Source: Janthinobacterium tructae (GTDB lineage Bacteria > Pseudomonadota > Gammaproteobacteria > Burkholderiales > Burkholderiaceae_D). From it: DNA of 64,000 nucleotides. The stretch lies in the NCBI RefSeq assembly GCF_006517255.1, contig NZ_CP041185.1, positions 1,302,001-1,366,000 on the forward strand, given 5' to 3'. The notes under the pieces are model-generated. The model made no database searches. It was not told the origin of the DNA and saw nothing but the letters and a program-made list of their open reading frames with translations. The first letter of the stretch is position 1; each line of letters opens with the position of its first letter. Made by a program: the position numbers and the translations under genes. Shown one piece after another: positions 43,628-53,909 of the stretch.

Positions 43628-44932
43628 CTAGGCTTGATCAGGATCGAAATGCTTGCGCAAGCCTTGCCAGCATTCGAAATAATCGTTCTGCAGCAGGCCG
43701 CCGTCCAGCGCGAACGGCGTGGGCTTGAGGATGGTGCGCGTCTCGAACATGAAGGCCATGGTGTCGGCCACCTTCGCGGGCACGGAAGTGTCGCTGTGCG
43801 AGGCGCGTTCAAACGTTTGCGCATCGGGGCCGTGGCCGGACATGCAGTTGTGCAGGCTGGCGCCGCCCGGCACGAAACCGGCCGCCTTGGCGTCGTACAC
43901 GCCGTGGATCAGTCCCATGAATTCGCTGGCCACGTTGCGGTGGAACCACGGCGGCCTGAACGTGTGCTCGGCGGCCAGCCAGCGCGGCGGGAAGATGGCG
44001 AAGTCGATGGCGCCGAAGAGCGGATTTTCGCTGGGCGCCTGCAGCACGAGGAAGATCGACGGGTCCGGATGGTCGTAGCTGATCGAACCGATGGTGTTGA
44101 AGCGGCGCAAATCGTATTTATAGGGTGCGTAATTGCCATGCCAGGCCACCACATCCAGCGGCGAATGGTCGAGCGTGGTGCGCCACAGGTGGCCGCCGAA
44201 CTTGGCCAGCAGTTCGCACTCGCCGTCGATATCCTCGTAGGCTGCGTGCGGCGTGAGGAAATCGCGGGCATTCGCCAGGCCGTTCGAGCCGATGGGGCCC
44301 ATGTCGGGCAGACGGAAAGCCGTGCCGAAGTTTTCACACACATAGCCGCGCGCCTTGCCATCCGGCAAGGTCACGCGGAAACGCACGCCGCGGGGGATCA
44401 CGGCGATTTCCTGCGGTTCCAGTTCGATCAAGCCCAGCTCCGTGGCGATCGCCAGCCTGCCCTCTTGCGGCACGACCAGCAATTCGCCATCGGCCGAATA
44501 AAAGAAGCGCTGCATGGAACAGTTGGCCGCATACACGTGGATGGCGCAGCCGCTCATCGCTTCGGCGCTGCCATTACCCGCCATCGTTTGCCAGCCGTCG
44601 ATGAAGTCGACCGGCGTGCTGCTGTCGGGCAGCGGCAGCGGGTCCCAGCGCAGCTGGTTCGGCGGCGTGGGGGGCATGGCGTGGAAATCGCTGACGATGC
44701 GGATATTTTCCAGCAAGGTAAACGGCCGATGCTGGCTGGCGGGACGGATGCGGTACAGCCACGAACGCCGGTTCTGCGCGCGCGGCGCCGTGAAGGCCGT
44801 GCCCGACAATTGTTCCGCATACAGGCCCAGGGGCGCTTGCTGCGGCGAATTTTGCCCCTGCGGCAAGGCGCCGAGAACAGCTTCCGTGGCAAATTCGTTG
44901 CCGAAGCCGCTTTGGTAGCCGGCGCCTGTCAT
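43628..44932 (-). CDS. hmgA: Homogentisate 1,2-dioxygenase
   Basis: A 434-residue iron enzyme that opens the homogentisate ring to maleylacetoacetate. Family motifs: [15 protein letters not shown] at the N-terminus, [20 protein letters not shown], and the metal-binding [16 protein letters not shown] and [17 protein letters not shown]. Length is normal. The start overlaps the DUF2783-like gene by four bases, and GGAGAG lies upstream. The next pathway enzymes (fumarylacetoacetate hydrolase, maleylacetoacetate isomerase) are not in the window. Confidence 0.97.
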   Translation of the reverse strand: MTGAGYQSGFGNEFATEAVLGALPQGQNSPQQAPLGLYAEQLSGTAFTAPRAQNRRSWLYRIRPASQHRPFTLLENIRIVSDFHAMPPTPPNQLRWDPLPLPDSSTPVDFIDGWQTMAGNGSAEAMSGCAIHVYAANCSMQRFFYSADGELLVVPQEGRLAIATELGLIELEPQEIAVIPRGVRFRVTLPDGKARGYVCENFGTAFRLPDMGPIGSNGLANARDFLTPHAAYEDIDGECELLAKFGGHLWRTTLDHSPLDVVAWHGNYAPYKYDLRRFNTIGSISYDHPDPSIFLVLQAPSENPLFGAIDFAIFPPRWLAAEHTFRPPWFHRNVASEFMGLIHGVYDAKAAGFVPGGASLHNCMSGHGPDAQTFERASHSDTSVPAKVADTMAFMFETRTILKPTPFALDGGLLQNDYFECWQGLRKHFDPDQA

Positions 44933-45114
44933 GCGCTCTCCGCCAGGCCGTCGGCCGCGTCGCGCAGCAAGCCCTGCACCACATCAGCCTTGCCGATGGC
45001 GCCCATGGCCAGCAAGGCGAAACGGGCCAGTAACAGCGGCGAGCGCTGTTCGCCCAGGCCGCCCATGGTGTGGCACAGCTCGGTGTATAAATTATCGAGT
45101 TCGATGTCGGTCAT
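44929..45114 (-). CDS. DUF2783-like small protein
   Basis: A 61-residue helical protein ([39 protein letters not shown]) resembling DUF2783, a family often found beside aromatic hydroxylase genes. Function unknown. AAGGAG lies 6 bases before its ATG; it is 12 bases after the flavin hydroxylase gene and overlaps hmgA by four, so it is a genuine operon member. Confidence 0.75.
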   Translation of the reverse strand: MTDIELDNLYTELCHTMGGLGEQRSPLLLARFALLAMGAIGKADVVQGLLRDAADGLAESA

Positions 45115-45126
45115 ATTGTCTCCTTG

Positions 45127-46806
45127 TTACTTTGATTGGCCGATGCCGGCCGCCGCCAGCGCCTGCGCCACCTGCCCCGCCTGCACCTGCCGCCAGCGGC
45201 CCAGCACGTGGCCGTCCGGACGCACGAGGTAAAACGTGCCGGGCTGCGCGTCAAACAGCGAGAATACCAGCGCCGTGTGATCCCAGGCGCCTCCTTGCGT
45301 CCCGCTGCGGGCGATCGCCACGGTCGTCAATGGCAACGTATCGCCCAGCGTCAGCAGTTCGGCAGGCACGGCGCCATCGTCGCTGAAATACAGCCCCGTG
45401 AAATTGCCATCAGTACGGTTCACCAGATCGGTAATATACCCCGCTTTTTGTCCGCCATTGTGCGGCAACGCGAGCGGACACTCGGGCAAGACCGTACCCG
45501 GCGCGGGGCCAGCCGTGAACACGTCCGCCTCAGGCGCGTTCAACGGCGACTGCGCATACGCGATGGCACTGGTCTGGCGCGGGTTGATCAGCGAGCGCAC
45601 GTGCGCATGCTTGCCCGCCAGGCCCAGCACGGCCGTGCGCATCAACTCGAAGGCGAAGGTGGGCGGCGCCATGAATTCCGTGCTTTTGGTGCCGTGGCGC
45701 AGGTTTTCACGGGCGGCGAACACACGCTCGTCCGAATAGCTGTCCAGCAAGGCCTGCGGCGCCTGGCCTTTGACCACGTAGGCCAGTTTCCAGGCCAGAT
45801 TGTCCGCGTCGTCGATGCCCGAGTTCGCCCCGCGCACGCCGAAGATGGGCACCAGGTGGGCCGCGTCGCCCGCGAACAGCACGGGACCGTGCCGGTATTT
45901 TTCCAGTGTCAGCGCGTTGGCCTTATAGATGGTGATCCACACGGGATGCCATGGCGCCGTTTCGCCCATCATGGCCAGCAGGCTGTCCACGCGCGGCGCC
46001 ACGTTTTCCAGCAGCACGGCCGCCTGCGCATCCTCGTCGTCGCGCAGCTGGTAATCGATGCGCCAGATATCGTCGGGCTGCTTGTGCACCAGCACGGTCG
46101 AGCCGGGATTCGATGGCGGGTCGAAATACGCGAGGCGCTCCGTCGGGCGCTCGCTCTTCAGGTGGATGTCGACGATCACATAGCGCCCTTCATAGCTGGT
46201 GCCTTGCAATTTGAGGCCCAGCGCCTCGCGCACGGCGCTGCGCCCGCCATCGGCCGCCACCAGCCAGTCCGCCTCGATTTTGTAGGTTTCATCGGGCGTG
46301 GCCACGGTGACCGTGGCGCCATCGGCGCGCTGCTCCACGCCGGTCACCCGCGTTTGCCAGCGGATATCGATCAGCTCCGGCTGGCGTTCGGCCGCATCGA
46401 GCAGGAATTGTTCGATATGGTATTGCGCCAGGTTGACCATGGGCGGCAACTTCTGGTTCGCGTCTTGCGGCATCGTAAAGTGCAGCACTTCCTCGTCGCG
46501 GTAAAAGCTGCGCCCGCCCGCCCACGGCAAGCCCTTGGCTAAAAAGCCCTCGAGCGCGCCCAGGCGGGCGATGATTTCCAGGCTGCGCCGCGAGATGCAG
46601 ATGGCGCGGCTGCCCGTGCAGACGCCATCGTCCGCTTCGATCAGCACCGAGCGCACGCCGTGGCGCGCCAGGCCCAGGGCCGTGGCCAGGCCCACAGGGC
46701 CGCCGCCGACGATCAGCACCGGCACGTGCTGCGTGCCGGCACCGGCAGGTTTGCCGGGTGGATACACCTTCGGCACATGGGGATAAGGGTGGAATGTATC
46801 GCTCAT
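45127..46806 (-). CDS. FAD-dependent aromatic hydroxylase (MhpA/PHBH family)
   Basis: A 559-residue flavoprotein monooxygenase. FAD-binding motifs: GGGPVGLATALGLARHGV, the DG motif in WLVAADGGRSAVREALG, and the GD motif in VLFAGDAAHLVPIFGVRGAN. A C-terminal thioredoxin-like extension (about 430-559) is typical of MhpA-type enzymes. Co-transcription with hmgA suggests it makes homogentisate or a similar hydroquinone, for example from a hydroxyphenylacetate; the substrate is inferred. AGAGGAAA precedes the ATG. Confidence 0.87.
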   Translation of the reverse strand: MSDTFHPYPHVPKVYPPGKPAGAGTQHVPVLIVGGGPVGLATALGLARHGVRSVLIEADDGVCTGSRAICISRRSLEIIARLGALEGFLAKGLPWAGGRSFYRDEEVLHFTMPQDANQKLPPMVNLAQYHIEQFLLDAAERQPELIDIRWQTRVTGVEQRADGATVTVATPDETYKIEADWLVAADGGRSAVREALGLKLQGTSYEGRYVIVDIHLKSERPTERLAYFDPPSNPGSTVLVHKQPDDIWRIDYQLRDDEDAQAAVLLENVAPRVDSLLAMMGETAPWHPVWITIYKANALTLEKYRHGPVLFAGDAAHLVPIFGVRGANSGIDDADNLAWKLAYVVKGQAPQALLDSYSDERVFAARENLRHGTKSTEFMAPPTFAFELMRTAVLGLAGKHAHVRSLINPRQTSAIAYAQSPLNAPEADVFTAGPAPGTVLPECPLALPHNGGQKAGYITDLVNRTDGNFTGLYFSDDGAVPAELLTLGDTLPLTTVAIARSGTQGGAWDHTALVFSLFDAQPGTFYLVRPDGHVLGRWRQVQAGQVAQALAAAGIGQSK

Positions 46807-46818
46807 GATGTTTCCTCT

Positions 46819-48174
46819 TCAATAATGGTTTTTGCCGCTGCGCGCGATGGGCAGGGTCAGCACGATGGCCGCGCCCACCACCAGCAGCACGCTGGCGTAC
46901 AGCAAGCCCGTGGCAAAGCTGTGCGTGACATCCTTCAGCCAGCCCACCACGACGGGGTTCAGGGCCGAGCCGATATTGCCCGTGGCATTGATGACGGCGA
47001 TGCCGATGGCGCGCGCGCCCAGGCTCAGGGCCCGGTCCGGCGTGGTCCAGAAGACGGACATGGCGGTATAGGCGCCCGTCGAGGCCATGCACACGCCCAG
47101 CAGTTGCAGCACGGGATTGCCGGCATACGCGGTCAGCAGCCAGCCAAAGGCCGACAGCAGCATGGGCCAGACGATGTGCCAGCGGCGCTCCTGCAAGCGG
47201 TCCGAGCGGCGGCCCCAGGCAATCATGCCGATAACGGTGCACACTTGCGGAATGGCGGCCAGCAGACCGATCTGCGTGTTGCTGGCATTGCCGCTGAAAC
47301 TTTTCACGATCAGCGGCGTCCACACGGCCACCATCGCCAGGGTATTCACCAGGCAAAAATAGGCGATGCCGAATTTCAGCACGGTGGGCGACAGCATTTC
47401 CGCCAGCACGGAGGTCTTCTGCTGCTGCGCGAGGTGTACGACGGCAGGCTTGTGCTCGGCCGCCAGCATGCGCGCCAGCACCTGCTGTTCCAGCTTGCCC
47501 AGCCAGTTCGCCTTGCTGGGCGAATCGTCGAGGTAGCCATACACGGCCAGACCCAGCAGGACGGACGGCATTCCTTCGAGCAAGAACAGCCATTGCCAGC
47601 CTTTCAGACCCCAATGGCCGTCCAGGCCCAGGATCAGACCCGACAGGGCCGAACCGATGGCGGCCGTGACGGGCATGGCGATCATGAACAGGGCGTTGGC
47701 GCGCGCCCGGTAGGCGCTGGGAAACCAGTACGTCAGGTACAGCAACATGCCGGGCAGGAAGCCCGCCTCCGTCACGCCGACCAGGAAGCGCAGCGCATAC
47801 AGGCTGGCCGGGCCGCTGGCGAACAGGGTCGCCGTCGAAGCCAGGCCCCAGGCGATCATCATGCTGCCTATCCATTTACGGGCGCCGATGCGGGCCAGCA
47901 CGATGTTGCTGGGGATGCTGCAGGCGATGTAGGCGATGTAAAACAGCGTGGTGGCAAAGCCGAACTGGGTGCCGGACAGGCCCAGGTCTTGCATCATGGT
48001 CAGGCCGGCGAAGCCGATATTGATGCGATCCAGAAATGAAAATACGAACAGCAGGAACAGAAATCCCAGCAAATGGCGCGATACCTTGCGCATTACCTGC
48101 TGTTCCAGTCGATTGATGGCCGCGTCAGGGACGGGCGCATGGGTGCCGGGGGCTGCCCCTTGGGTGATGGTCAT
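46819..48174 (-). CDS. MFS transporter, anion:cation symporter (ACS) type
   Basis: A 451-residue carrier with twelve helices. ACS-family motifs: FLFLLFVFSFLDRINIGFAG, CSIPSNIVLARIGARKWIG and FLPGMLLYLTYWFPSAYRAR. Such carriers import carboxylates, including aromatic acids. It is first in the four-gene operon ending in hmgA, so an aromatic acid feeding homogentisate is its likely cargo. The start at 48174 has GGAGA 6 bases upstream; an ATG 12 bases earlier is possible. Confidence 0.88.
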   Translation of the reverse strand: MTITQGAAPGTHAPVPDAAINRLEQQVMRKVSRHLLGFLFLLFVFSFLDRINIGFAGLTMMQDLGLSGTQFGFATTLFYIAYIACSIPSNIVLARIGARKWIGSMMIAWGLASTATLFASGPASLYALRFLVGVTEAGFLPGMLLYLTYWFPSAYRARANALFMIAMPVTAAIGSALSGLILGLDGHWGLKGWQWLFLLEGMPSVLLGLAVYGYLDDSPSKANWLGKLEQQVLARMLAAEHKPAVVHLAQQQKTSVLAEMLSPTVLKFGIAYFCLVNTLAMVAVWTPLIVKSFSGNASNTQIGLLAAIPQVCTVIGMIAWGRRSDRLQERRWHIVWPMLLSAFGWLLTAYAGNPVLQLLGVCMASTGAYTAMSVFWTTPDRALSLGARAIGIAVINATGNIGSALNPVVVGWLKDVTHSFATGLLYASVLLVVGAAIVLTLPIARSGKNHY

Positions 48175-48266
48175 GCTGGTCTCCATAAGGTGTCACCCTC
48201 CCCTTGTTGATTTTGTTGGGTGAGAGCGGCCGGATGCTCCGGCTTGCAACACAGTATGCAGACGAC

Positions 48267-48309
48267 TAGGCCGATGGCTGTCCCCATTTTGGGGACAACC
48301 ATCGGCCTA
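48267..48309. terminator. Large hairpin downstream of the DUF1842-like gene
   Basis: TAGGCCGATGGCTGTCCCCA (48267-48286) pairs with TGGGGACAACCATCGGCCTA (48290-48309): 19 of 20 positions pair perfectly around a three-base loop. It lies just after the DUF1842-like stop and before the MFS operon, so it probably stops transcription into that operon. Confidence 0.7.
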
Positions 48310-48327
48310 AAGAACTAGCCGGCGGGC

Positions 48328-48726
48328 CTAGCCGCGTTTCTTGATGGGCACGTTGTCGACCTTCTGGTTGCCATAGCTGAAGGAACCGTGGCCGCTCCAG
48401 TTATTGTCCGTCACAAAGGTCGCTTCAAACTTGGCCAGGTAGCTGCCGATGGCCGGTGGCGGCACGGACACCACGTATTCGCCGCTCAGGCTGAACACGC
48501 GCGTGGCATTACCCAGGCCCAAGCCATGCACAGGACCGCTGACGGGACGGATCACCACGCGGCCATGCGGTGGCGCGATCGACTGCGTGATCAGGGCTTC
48601 GCCGCTGACGCTGCCGTCGTCGGGATTGTAAAACAGGGCCAGATTCAGAATCGGTGCGCCGGGCAGGCCGAGATTGCCGGCGATCAGATAGACGTGTTCT
48701 ACCGCATTCAATTCAGTTGAGGACAC
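48328..48726 (-). CDS. Small protein resembling DUF1842
   Basis: A 132-residue soluble protein with no signal peptide and a beta-rich pattern (HVYLIAGNLGLPGAPILNLA, GRVVIRPVSGPVHGLGLGNA, FEATFVTDNNWSGHGSFSYG). It resembles the DUF1842 family of small Burkholderiales proteins of unknown role; the assignment is from memory. It has its own terminator-like hairpin. Confidence 0.6.
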   Translation of the reverse strand: MSSTELNAVEHVYLIAGNLGLPGAPILNLALFYNPDDGSVSGEALITQSIAPPHGRVVIRPVSGPVHGLGLGNATRVFSLSGEYVVSVPPPAIGSYLAKFEATFVTDNNWSGHGSFSYGNQKVDNVPIKKRG

Positions 48727-48935
48727 AATGGACTCCTTCGGGGAATGATTCCTGAGCCATGAATAGGGAGATCGCGCGCGGCGACAGGCACTGGCTATCA
48801 GCCTTGCTGATGGCGGTTCAGCGCATCAACACTCTGCCGCCAGCATAGTCCTTATTTTCGTATCAATATGCTCACATTATTGCCTTGAATTCCAGCATTT
48901 TTGTGCTCTGCCCGGTATCCAGGGCGCGCTAGCAT

Positions 48936-49754
48936 TTATGCGGCATGCGGCCCTAGACATAGCGCAAACAACTGGCGCTGGCCGGCAATACCCAGGCGTT
49001 TATATGCGCGCTTCTGATACGTGATGACGCTCGATGGCTGCACGCCCATGGTCTCCGCTATTTCCACGGCAGTCAGCCCTTCCAGCACGCCGCGCAGCAC
49101 ATCGAGTTCGCGCTTGCTCAGCTGTGGACCGTGCTGGCGCAACCGGGCCAGCATCATGGGCGAGACGCCTTGCGCGGGCTGGCCATTGACGCTGTAGTGG
49201 TGTTTGGCCGCATACGCGAACAGCGGCGAGAGGGTTTCGATGGCGGCGATTTCGCCGGGCTGGAACTGGCCCTGGCTGCTGTCGCGGTAAAAATTGACGG
49301 ACAGCCAGATATCGCCGGCCGGCTGCACCAGCAGGGACAGCCGGTCCGACACATTCGGTCTTTGATAGCAGACGGCGCGGTAGCCCGGGTGGCGGATCTC
49401 GTCACTGGCCTGCTGGTGCAGCACGATGGCGGGGTCGAGCTTCGGACGGGCGGCGGGAGCGATGACGCTCTGGTTGCCGTCGAGCGCATAGTAATGGCGC
49501 GCGTAGCTGTCGGCAATATCCTGCAAGAAACGCCCACCGCGCCGGTCGGCCACGGCCACCGTGCGGGGCCGGTTGCCGAATTCATAAGCAAAGATCGTGC
49601 ACTGGGCGATGGATGCGGCCGCGCCGGCCGTTTTCAGGATGGCGCCCGCCATGGCATTGACGTCTGCATGGCCGATGGCGGCCAGCAGATCGAGGGCGCG
49701 CCCCAGGTCCAGCTGGCCTTCCGCCTGCCGCCGCTCCACCTGCCAATAGCGCAT
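48936..49754 (-). CDS. LuxR-family transcriptional regulator
   Basis: A 272-residue regulator. The C-terminal helix-turn-helix (LSKRELDVLRGVLEGLTAVE, MGVQPSSVITYQKRAYKRLG) is of the LuxR/NarL type. The first 190 or so residues form an unrecognised sensor-like region. It is not preceded by a receiver domain or a synthase gene. Its target is unclear; DUF1842, hmgA and msrA neighbours are all possible. Confidence 0.88.
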   Translation of the reverse strand: MRYWQVERRQAEGQLDLGRALDLLAAIGHADVNAMAGAILKTAGAAASIAQCTIFAYEFGNRPRTVAVADRRGGRFLQDIADSYARHYYALDGNQSVIAPAARPKLDPAIVLHQQASDEIRHPGYRAVCYQRPNVSDRLSLLVQPAGDIWLSVNFYRDSSQGQFQPGEIAAIETLSPLFAYAAKHHYSVNGQPAQGVSPMMLARLRQHGPQLSKRELDVLRGVLEGLTAVEIAETMGVQPSSVITYQKRAYKRLGIAGQRQLFALCLGPHAA

Positions 49755-49772
49755 GGCCGTCTCCCGTGACGC

Positions 49773-50282
49773 TTATTGTTGACGCTGCGGCAAGACCCAG
49801 TCCGGCCGGATGTAGTGGCAGGTATAGCCGTGCGGCAAGCGCTGCAGATAATCCTGGTGCTCCGCTTCCGCTTCCCAGAACGGGCCGGCCGGCGCCACTT
49901 CGGTCACCACCTTGCCTGGCCACAGGCCGGAGGCGTCGACGTCGCGGATGGTGTCTTCGGCCACCAGCCGTTGTTCTTCGCTGGTATAAAAGATCGCCGA
50001 GCGGTAACTGGTGCCGCGGTCATTGCCCTGGCGGTCCGGCGTGCTGGGGTCGTGGATCTGGAAGAAAAATTCCAGGATCTTGCGGTAGCCGATGGTGTTC
50101 GGGTTGAAGATGATCTCGATCGCTTCCGCATGCGTGCCATGGTTGCGGTAGGTGGCGTTGGCCACGTCGCCGCCACTGTAGCCCACGCGCGTGGCAAGCA
50201 CGCCCGGATAGCGGCGCAGCAAGTCTTGCACGCCCCAGAAGCAGCCACCGGCCAGGATCGCGGTTTCCTTGTCTTGTGTCAT
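49773..50282 (-). CDS. msrA: Peptide methionine-S-sulfoxide reductase MsrA
   Basis: A 169-residue repair enzyme reducing methionine-S-sulfoxide. The active-site motif GCFWG carries the catalytic Cys; other family elements are [38 protein letters not shown] and [12 protein letters not shown]. The ATG at 50282 is chosen because AAGGA lies 9 bases upstream; earlier ATGs sit on top of that site. Confidence 0.95.
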   Translation of the reverse strand: MTQDKETAILAGGCFWGVQDLLRRYPGVLATRVGYSGGDVANATYRNHGTHAEAIEIIFNPNTIGYRKILEFFFQIHDPSTPDRQGNDRGTSYRSAIFYTSEEQRLVAEDTIRDVDASGLWPGKVVTEVAPAGPFWEAEAEHQDYLQRLPHGYTCHYIRPDWVLPQRQQ

Positions 50283-50335
50283 GTTGTTCATTCCTTGATC
50301 TGAGACCCCTATCTTACCCTGTCGCGGCATTTTCT

Positions 50336-51679
50336 TCAGCGCGCCAGCAAGCGCTTCAGCTGCGCCGCCTGGTAGGCGCCGATGGCGTCGTTGAACAGGC
50401 AGCGGATCAAGGGGTCGTCGACGATGTCGGCCTCTTCCAGTCCGGCCCGCGTGGCCGCATCGAAAGGTCCATCGTTGATGCGCATGTACATCGACGTCAG
50501 CGATTCACCGAGCGCCAGCGCGGCATGGCATTTCACCAGCGGCACTTCCGTCGTCCAGTCGGGCGCCTCGTCGGTGGCGGGCACCAGGTCGATCAAGTCG
50601 CCATGCGTGCGGTAATGCAGGACCGTGGCCGCGCCGTCATGGCCGTACAGCGACAGGCGCCACAGGCGCGGGCTTTGGAAATAACTGTCCTCGGGCAGCT
50701 CCATGTCGCGGTAGCGTTCGAGCAAGCCATGCCGGCAAAAATCGCGCACCAGCGCCGCATCGGCGTCGCTCAAGGGCGCGAAACGGCGCGCGATGTCCGC
50801 CGTGGCGGGTGGCGGCGCATCGGGGCGGTAGTCGAAATCCACATCCTGCGGCCCCACCGGGATGACCCAGGGCAAGGGTTCAGCGCTGCTCACGCCGTGC
50901 GCATCGAGCAGCACGGCCGTGGAAGGATCGAGGCGGAAGATGTGCGCCTCTGGCAGCGCAGCGCCGATTTCATCGGCAAAGCGGCGGTAAGTAATTGGGA
51001 ACATCGCGTGGTTGTACCAGGACCAGTCTTCCTGCACGAACTGGCAAGAGCTGGGCACGAGGTAACGGGGCGCCAGCGCGCGCAGCTGGGCAATCCAGTC
51101 GTCGGGAAGCTCGACTGGCCCCCGCACTGCCTGCGACGGCGCGATGACGGCGATCTCGCGCATGGTCTGGAACGGCCACAGCACCATGTCCCACGGTGCG
51201 AAGGCGGCCAGTTGTTCGAGCGTCTCGGGGCCGATCCAGGAATCGACCACGTTGAGCACATTCAGGCCGGCGGCGCGCACCTGGAACAGCGAGTCGACAT
51301 CGTCGTCCAGCGCCCGGCGCGGGATCACCTCGATGGCGCCCACGCGCACGGGCACATCGACGTGCAGGCGCTCGACGGACGTAAATCCCAGCGCACGGAT
51401 CATCGCGAACAGTTCGTCAAAGACACAGTACAGGTAGATGGGCGTGTCGCGGTCGAGCACATCGAGGCTGTCGAGCGAGCAGTGGTCATCGTGGAAGTGC
51501 GAGATGAAGACGGCATCCCAGCGCAGCCGGCGCACGGCATCGAGGTCGAAGCGCACGGGAGGAAACGCGTGGCAATTGCGGCTGAACGGGTTTTCGACGA
51601 TGGGGTCGAAGGCGATGGCCGTGCCTTCGCATTCGAAGACATAGCCGGCGTGCAGGATGCGGGAGATTTTCAGGGGCAT
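50336..51679 (-). CDS. MBL-fold metallohydrolase
   Basis: A 447-residue protein with a metallo-beta-lactamase domain: the metal motif SHFHDDHCS (near residue 60), strand [20 protein letters not shown] before it, and VLNVVDSW as a later ligand strand. The C-terminal 170 or so residues are an unassigned extension. The overall look resembles UlaG- or CMP-Neu5Ac-hydroxylase-like members. Substrate unknown. It stands between msrA and hemB on the same strand. Confidence 0.82.
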   Translation of the reverse strand: MPLKISRILHAGYVFECEGTAIAFDPIVENPFSRNCHAFPPVRFDLDAVRRLRWDAVFISHFHDDHCSLDSLDVLDRDTPIYLYCVFDELFAMIRALGFTSVERLHVDVPVRVGAIEVIPRRALDDDVDSLFQVRAAGLNVLNVVDSWIGPETLEQLAAFAPWDMVLWPFQTMREIAVIAPSQAVRGPVELPDDWIAQLRALAPRYLVPSSCQFVQEDWSWYNHAMFPITYRRFADEIGAALPEAHIFRLDPSTAVLLDAHGVSSAEPLPWVIPVGPQDVDFDYRPDAPPPATADIARRFAPLSDADAALVRDFCRHGLLERYRDMELPEDSYFQSPRLWRLSLYGHDGAATVLHYRTHGDLIDLVPATDEAPDWTTEVPLVKCHAALALGESLTSMYMRINDGPFDAATRAGLEEADIVDDPLIRCLFNDAIGAYQAAQLKRLLAR

Positions 51680-51759
51680 AAATAGACTACAAGGCGATAA
51701 ATCGCGGCTTCAGACCGGGCAGCGCGCCATCATACTGGAAGGCCACTGCCCTGCCGACA

Positions 51760-52734
51760 TTAATACGGATTATTCAGCACATCCATCGCGAAGTAAGTAA
51801 AAATCATGTCCGCGCCGGCGCGCTTGATGGCGCCCAGGGTTTCCTGCACCACGCGGCGCTCGTCGATGGCGCCCGCCTGGGCGGCGAACTTGATCATCGC
51901 GTATTCGCCGCTGACCTGGTAGGCGCCGATCGGCAGGCGCGTCACTTCGCGCAGGTCGCGGATGATGTCCAGGTAGGCGCCGGCCGGTTTCACCATCAGC
52001 GCGTCGGCGCCTTCGGCTTCGTCGATCAGCGACTCGCGGATCGCTTCGCGGCGATTCATCGGGTCCATCTGGTACGTTTTACGGTCACCCTTCAGGGTGC
52101 TGCCGGCCGCGTCGCGGAACGGGCCATACAGGCCGGAGGCGAACTTGGTCGAATACGCCATCACGGGCGTGTCGTGGAAGCCGGCCGCGTCCAGCGCGCT
52201 GCGGATCGCCGCCACCTGCCCATCCATCGCGGCCGATGGCGCGATGATGTCGGCGCCCGCCTGGGCCGCGATGACGGCCTGCTTGCCCAGGTTCAGCACC
52301 GTGCTGTCATTGTCGACCGTGTCGCCATGCAGGATGCCGCAATGGCCATGGTCCGTGTATTCACAGAAGCAGGTGTCGGACATGACCACCATTTCCGGCA
52401 CGGCGTCCTTGATGATGCGCGACATGCGCGCCACCAGGCCGTCCGGGTTCAGGGTGTCCGTGCCGTGACTGTCCTTGTGGTGCGAAATGCCGAAGGTCAT
52501 GACGGAGCGCAAGCCAGCGCGCGCATAGCGTTCGACTTCCTGCGCCAGCTTCGCTTCGGGAATGCGGCGCACGCCGGGCATGGACTTGATGTCGATGAAA
52601 TCGCTGGAACCTTCGTCGACGAAGATCGGCAGGACCAGGTCGCGCGGATTGATCTCGGTTTCGCGGAACAGCTCGCGCAGTTGCGGGGTCGCGCGCAGGC
52701 GGCGCATGCGCGAAGTTGGGTAGTGTGCTGGCAT
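51760..52734 (-). CDS. hemB: Delta-aminolevulinic acid dehydratase (porphobilinogen synthase)
   Basis: A 324-residue enzyme joining two 5-aminolevulinate molecules to porphobilinogen in heme synthesis. Motifs: [18 protein letters not shown], the cysteine-bearing [15 protein letters not shown] typical of metal-binding forms, Schiff-base lysines in [15 protein letters not shown] and [12 protein letters not shown], and the C-terminal [11 protein letters not shown]. Length is normal. It stands alone. Confidence 0.97.
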   Translation of the reverse strand: MPAHYPTSRMRRLRATPQLRELFRETEINPRDLVLPIFVDEGSSDFIDIKSMPGVRRIPEAKLAQEVERYARAGLRSVMTFGISHHKDSHGTDTLNPDGLVARMSRIIKDAVPEMVVMSDTCFCEYTDHGHCGILHGDTVDNDSTVLNLGKQAVIAAQAGADIIAPSAAMDGQVAAIRSALDAAGFHDTPVMAYSTKFASGLYGPFRDAAGSTLKGDRKTYQMDPMNRREAIRESLIDEAEGADALMVKPAGAYLDIIRDLREVTRLPIGAYQVSGEYAMIKFAAQAGAIDERRVVQETLGAIKRAGADMIFTYFAMDVLNNPY

Positions 52735-52846
52735 GGGGTGACTGGCTTCGGGTTAACAACGCCAGCAAGTATACGCCCATCGCGCCGCTTGCGCCGGGCC
52801 GCGCGGCAAAAAAGCCGCGCAGGTCAAGAAACACCGCCCCGCGTCT

Positions 52847-53749
52847 TCATTGTGCGTGCAACAGGGCGGCCACTTGCCAGCGCATGTCGGCCGCCAGTTG
52901 CACCAGCATGGCGCCGCGGCGACGCACCTCCGCCCGCTTTTTCGACGGCACCAGTTCGATGTCCGGCATCCGGCAAGGGCCGCATGGCAGGCGGTAATTG
53001 CCGTCGCTGGTGGGCAGCGCATGCAATTGCTGCCACGCCAGGTCGTAGTCGCACGAGATGTGGCGGCGCCGGCGCCAGTTCAGCGCGATGCGGTTGGCAT
53101 TGCTGACCAGGTGCAGATGGCCGCAGCCAAAAAAATCGCCCAGGTCGCGCAAGGCGGCCACCATCAGGTTTTTCGGCCGGCAGCCATGCAGCGCCCGCGT
53201 GGCCTCCTTCACCGCCTGCGCACCGGCGGGCGAGCGCAAGCCCTGCAAGGCGCCCAGCTGGATGACGGCGCCGCCAGGCTGGGGCAGGAACAGGAAACTG
53301 GCCAGGTACAGCGACGCGCCGTCGCGCGTCAGGCGCAGGCACAGCTCCCCTTCGCGGTGGCTGTCGTGGATGGCCGTCAGTTGCAAGCGGTAGGTGGCGC
53401 CATCCTTGCCCTCGATGCTGGCCAGTACCAGCGCGCGGCGCGCTGCGTATTCCACCAGCGGCCGCGCGCCGGCCTGCCACAGGAAGCGGTAATGCCCGCG
53501 CAGCAGGTCCACCCTCGCCGCACAGCCAAGCTGGCGGCTGGCGTAGGGTCGATAAATCTTGTACAGCAGGCTGGGATGGACTTGCGCCAGCGCCGCCAGG
53601 CCCGGCGTCGTGGCGATGAAGGCTTGCCAGCGTGCGCGCTGCAGGGGAAAGACGATGGCGCCCAGCGCAGCCTTGATCTGGTGGCCATGCTGGCGCAGTG
53701 GCGCCTGTTGCTGCGCGGCGTTGTCGCCGGTGGCGATAAAAGTATGCAT
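52847..53749 (-). CDS. DUF535 (VirK/YbjX family) protein
   Basis: A 300-residue soluble protein. The pattern (PSLLYKIYRPYASRQLGCAA, LDLL-like RGHYRFL, GELCLRLTRDGASLYLASFL, GLHG-like ALHGCRPKNLMVAALRDLG, then HLHLVSNANRI) is that of the VirK/YbjX family, linked in enterics to envelope stress and peptide resistance. The biochemical role is unknown. Start at MHTFIATGD; longer frames are arginine-rich and unlikely. Confidence 0.8.
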   Translation of the reverse strand: MHTFIATGDNAAQQQAPLRQHGHQIKAALGAIVFPLQRARWQAFIATTPGLAALAQVHPSLLYKIYRPYASRQLGCAARVDLLRGHYRFLWQAGARPLVEYAARRALVLASIEGKDGATYRLQLTAIHDSHREGELCLRLTRDGASLYLASFLFLPQPGGAVIQLGALQGLRSPAGAQAVKEATRALHGCRPKNLMVAALRDLGDFFGCGHLHLVSNANRIALNWRRRRHISCDYDLAWQQLHALPTSDGNYRLPCGPCRMPDIELVPSKKRAEVRRRGAMLVQLAADMRWQVAALLHAQ

Positions 53750-53909
53750 GAAAACGGCTCTACGACGTGTCGGGAAAGGCAAGCCGCGGCAAGCCGCGGA
53801 CAGCCCGGAACAGGCGGCTGCGCGCACGCAGCCACTCTACGCCGGGTAGAACGGATGATAGGGGGAGGTGAAAACGAAGGGGGTTACAAGTTGGTAATGT
53901 GCTGCCTGG

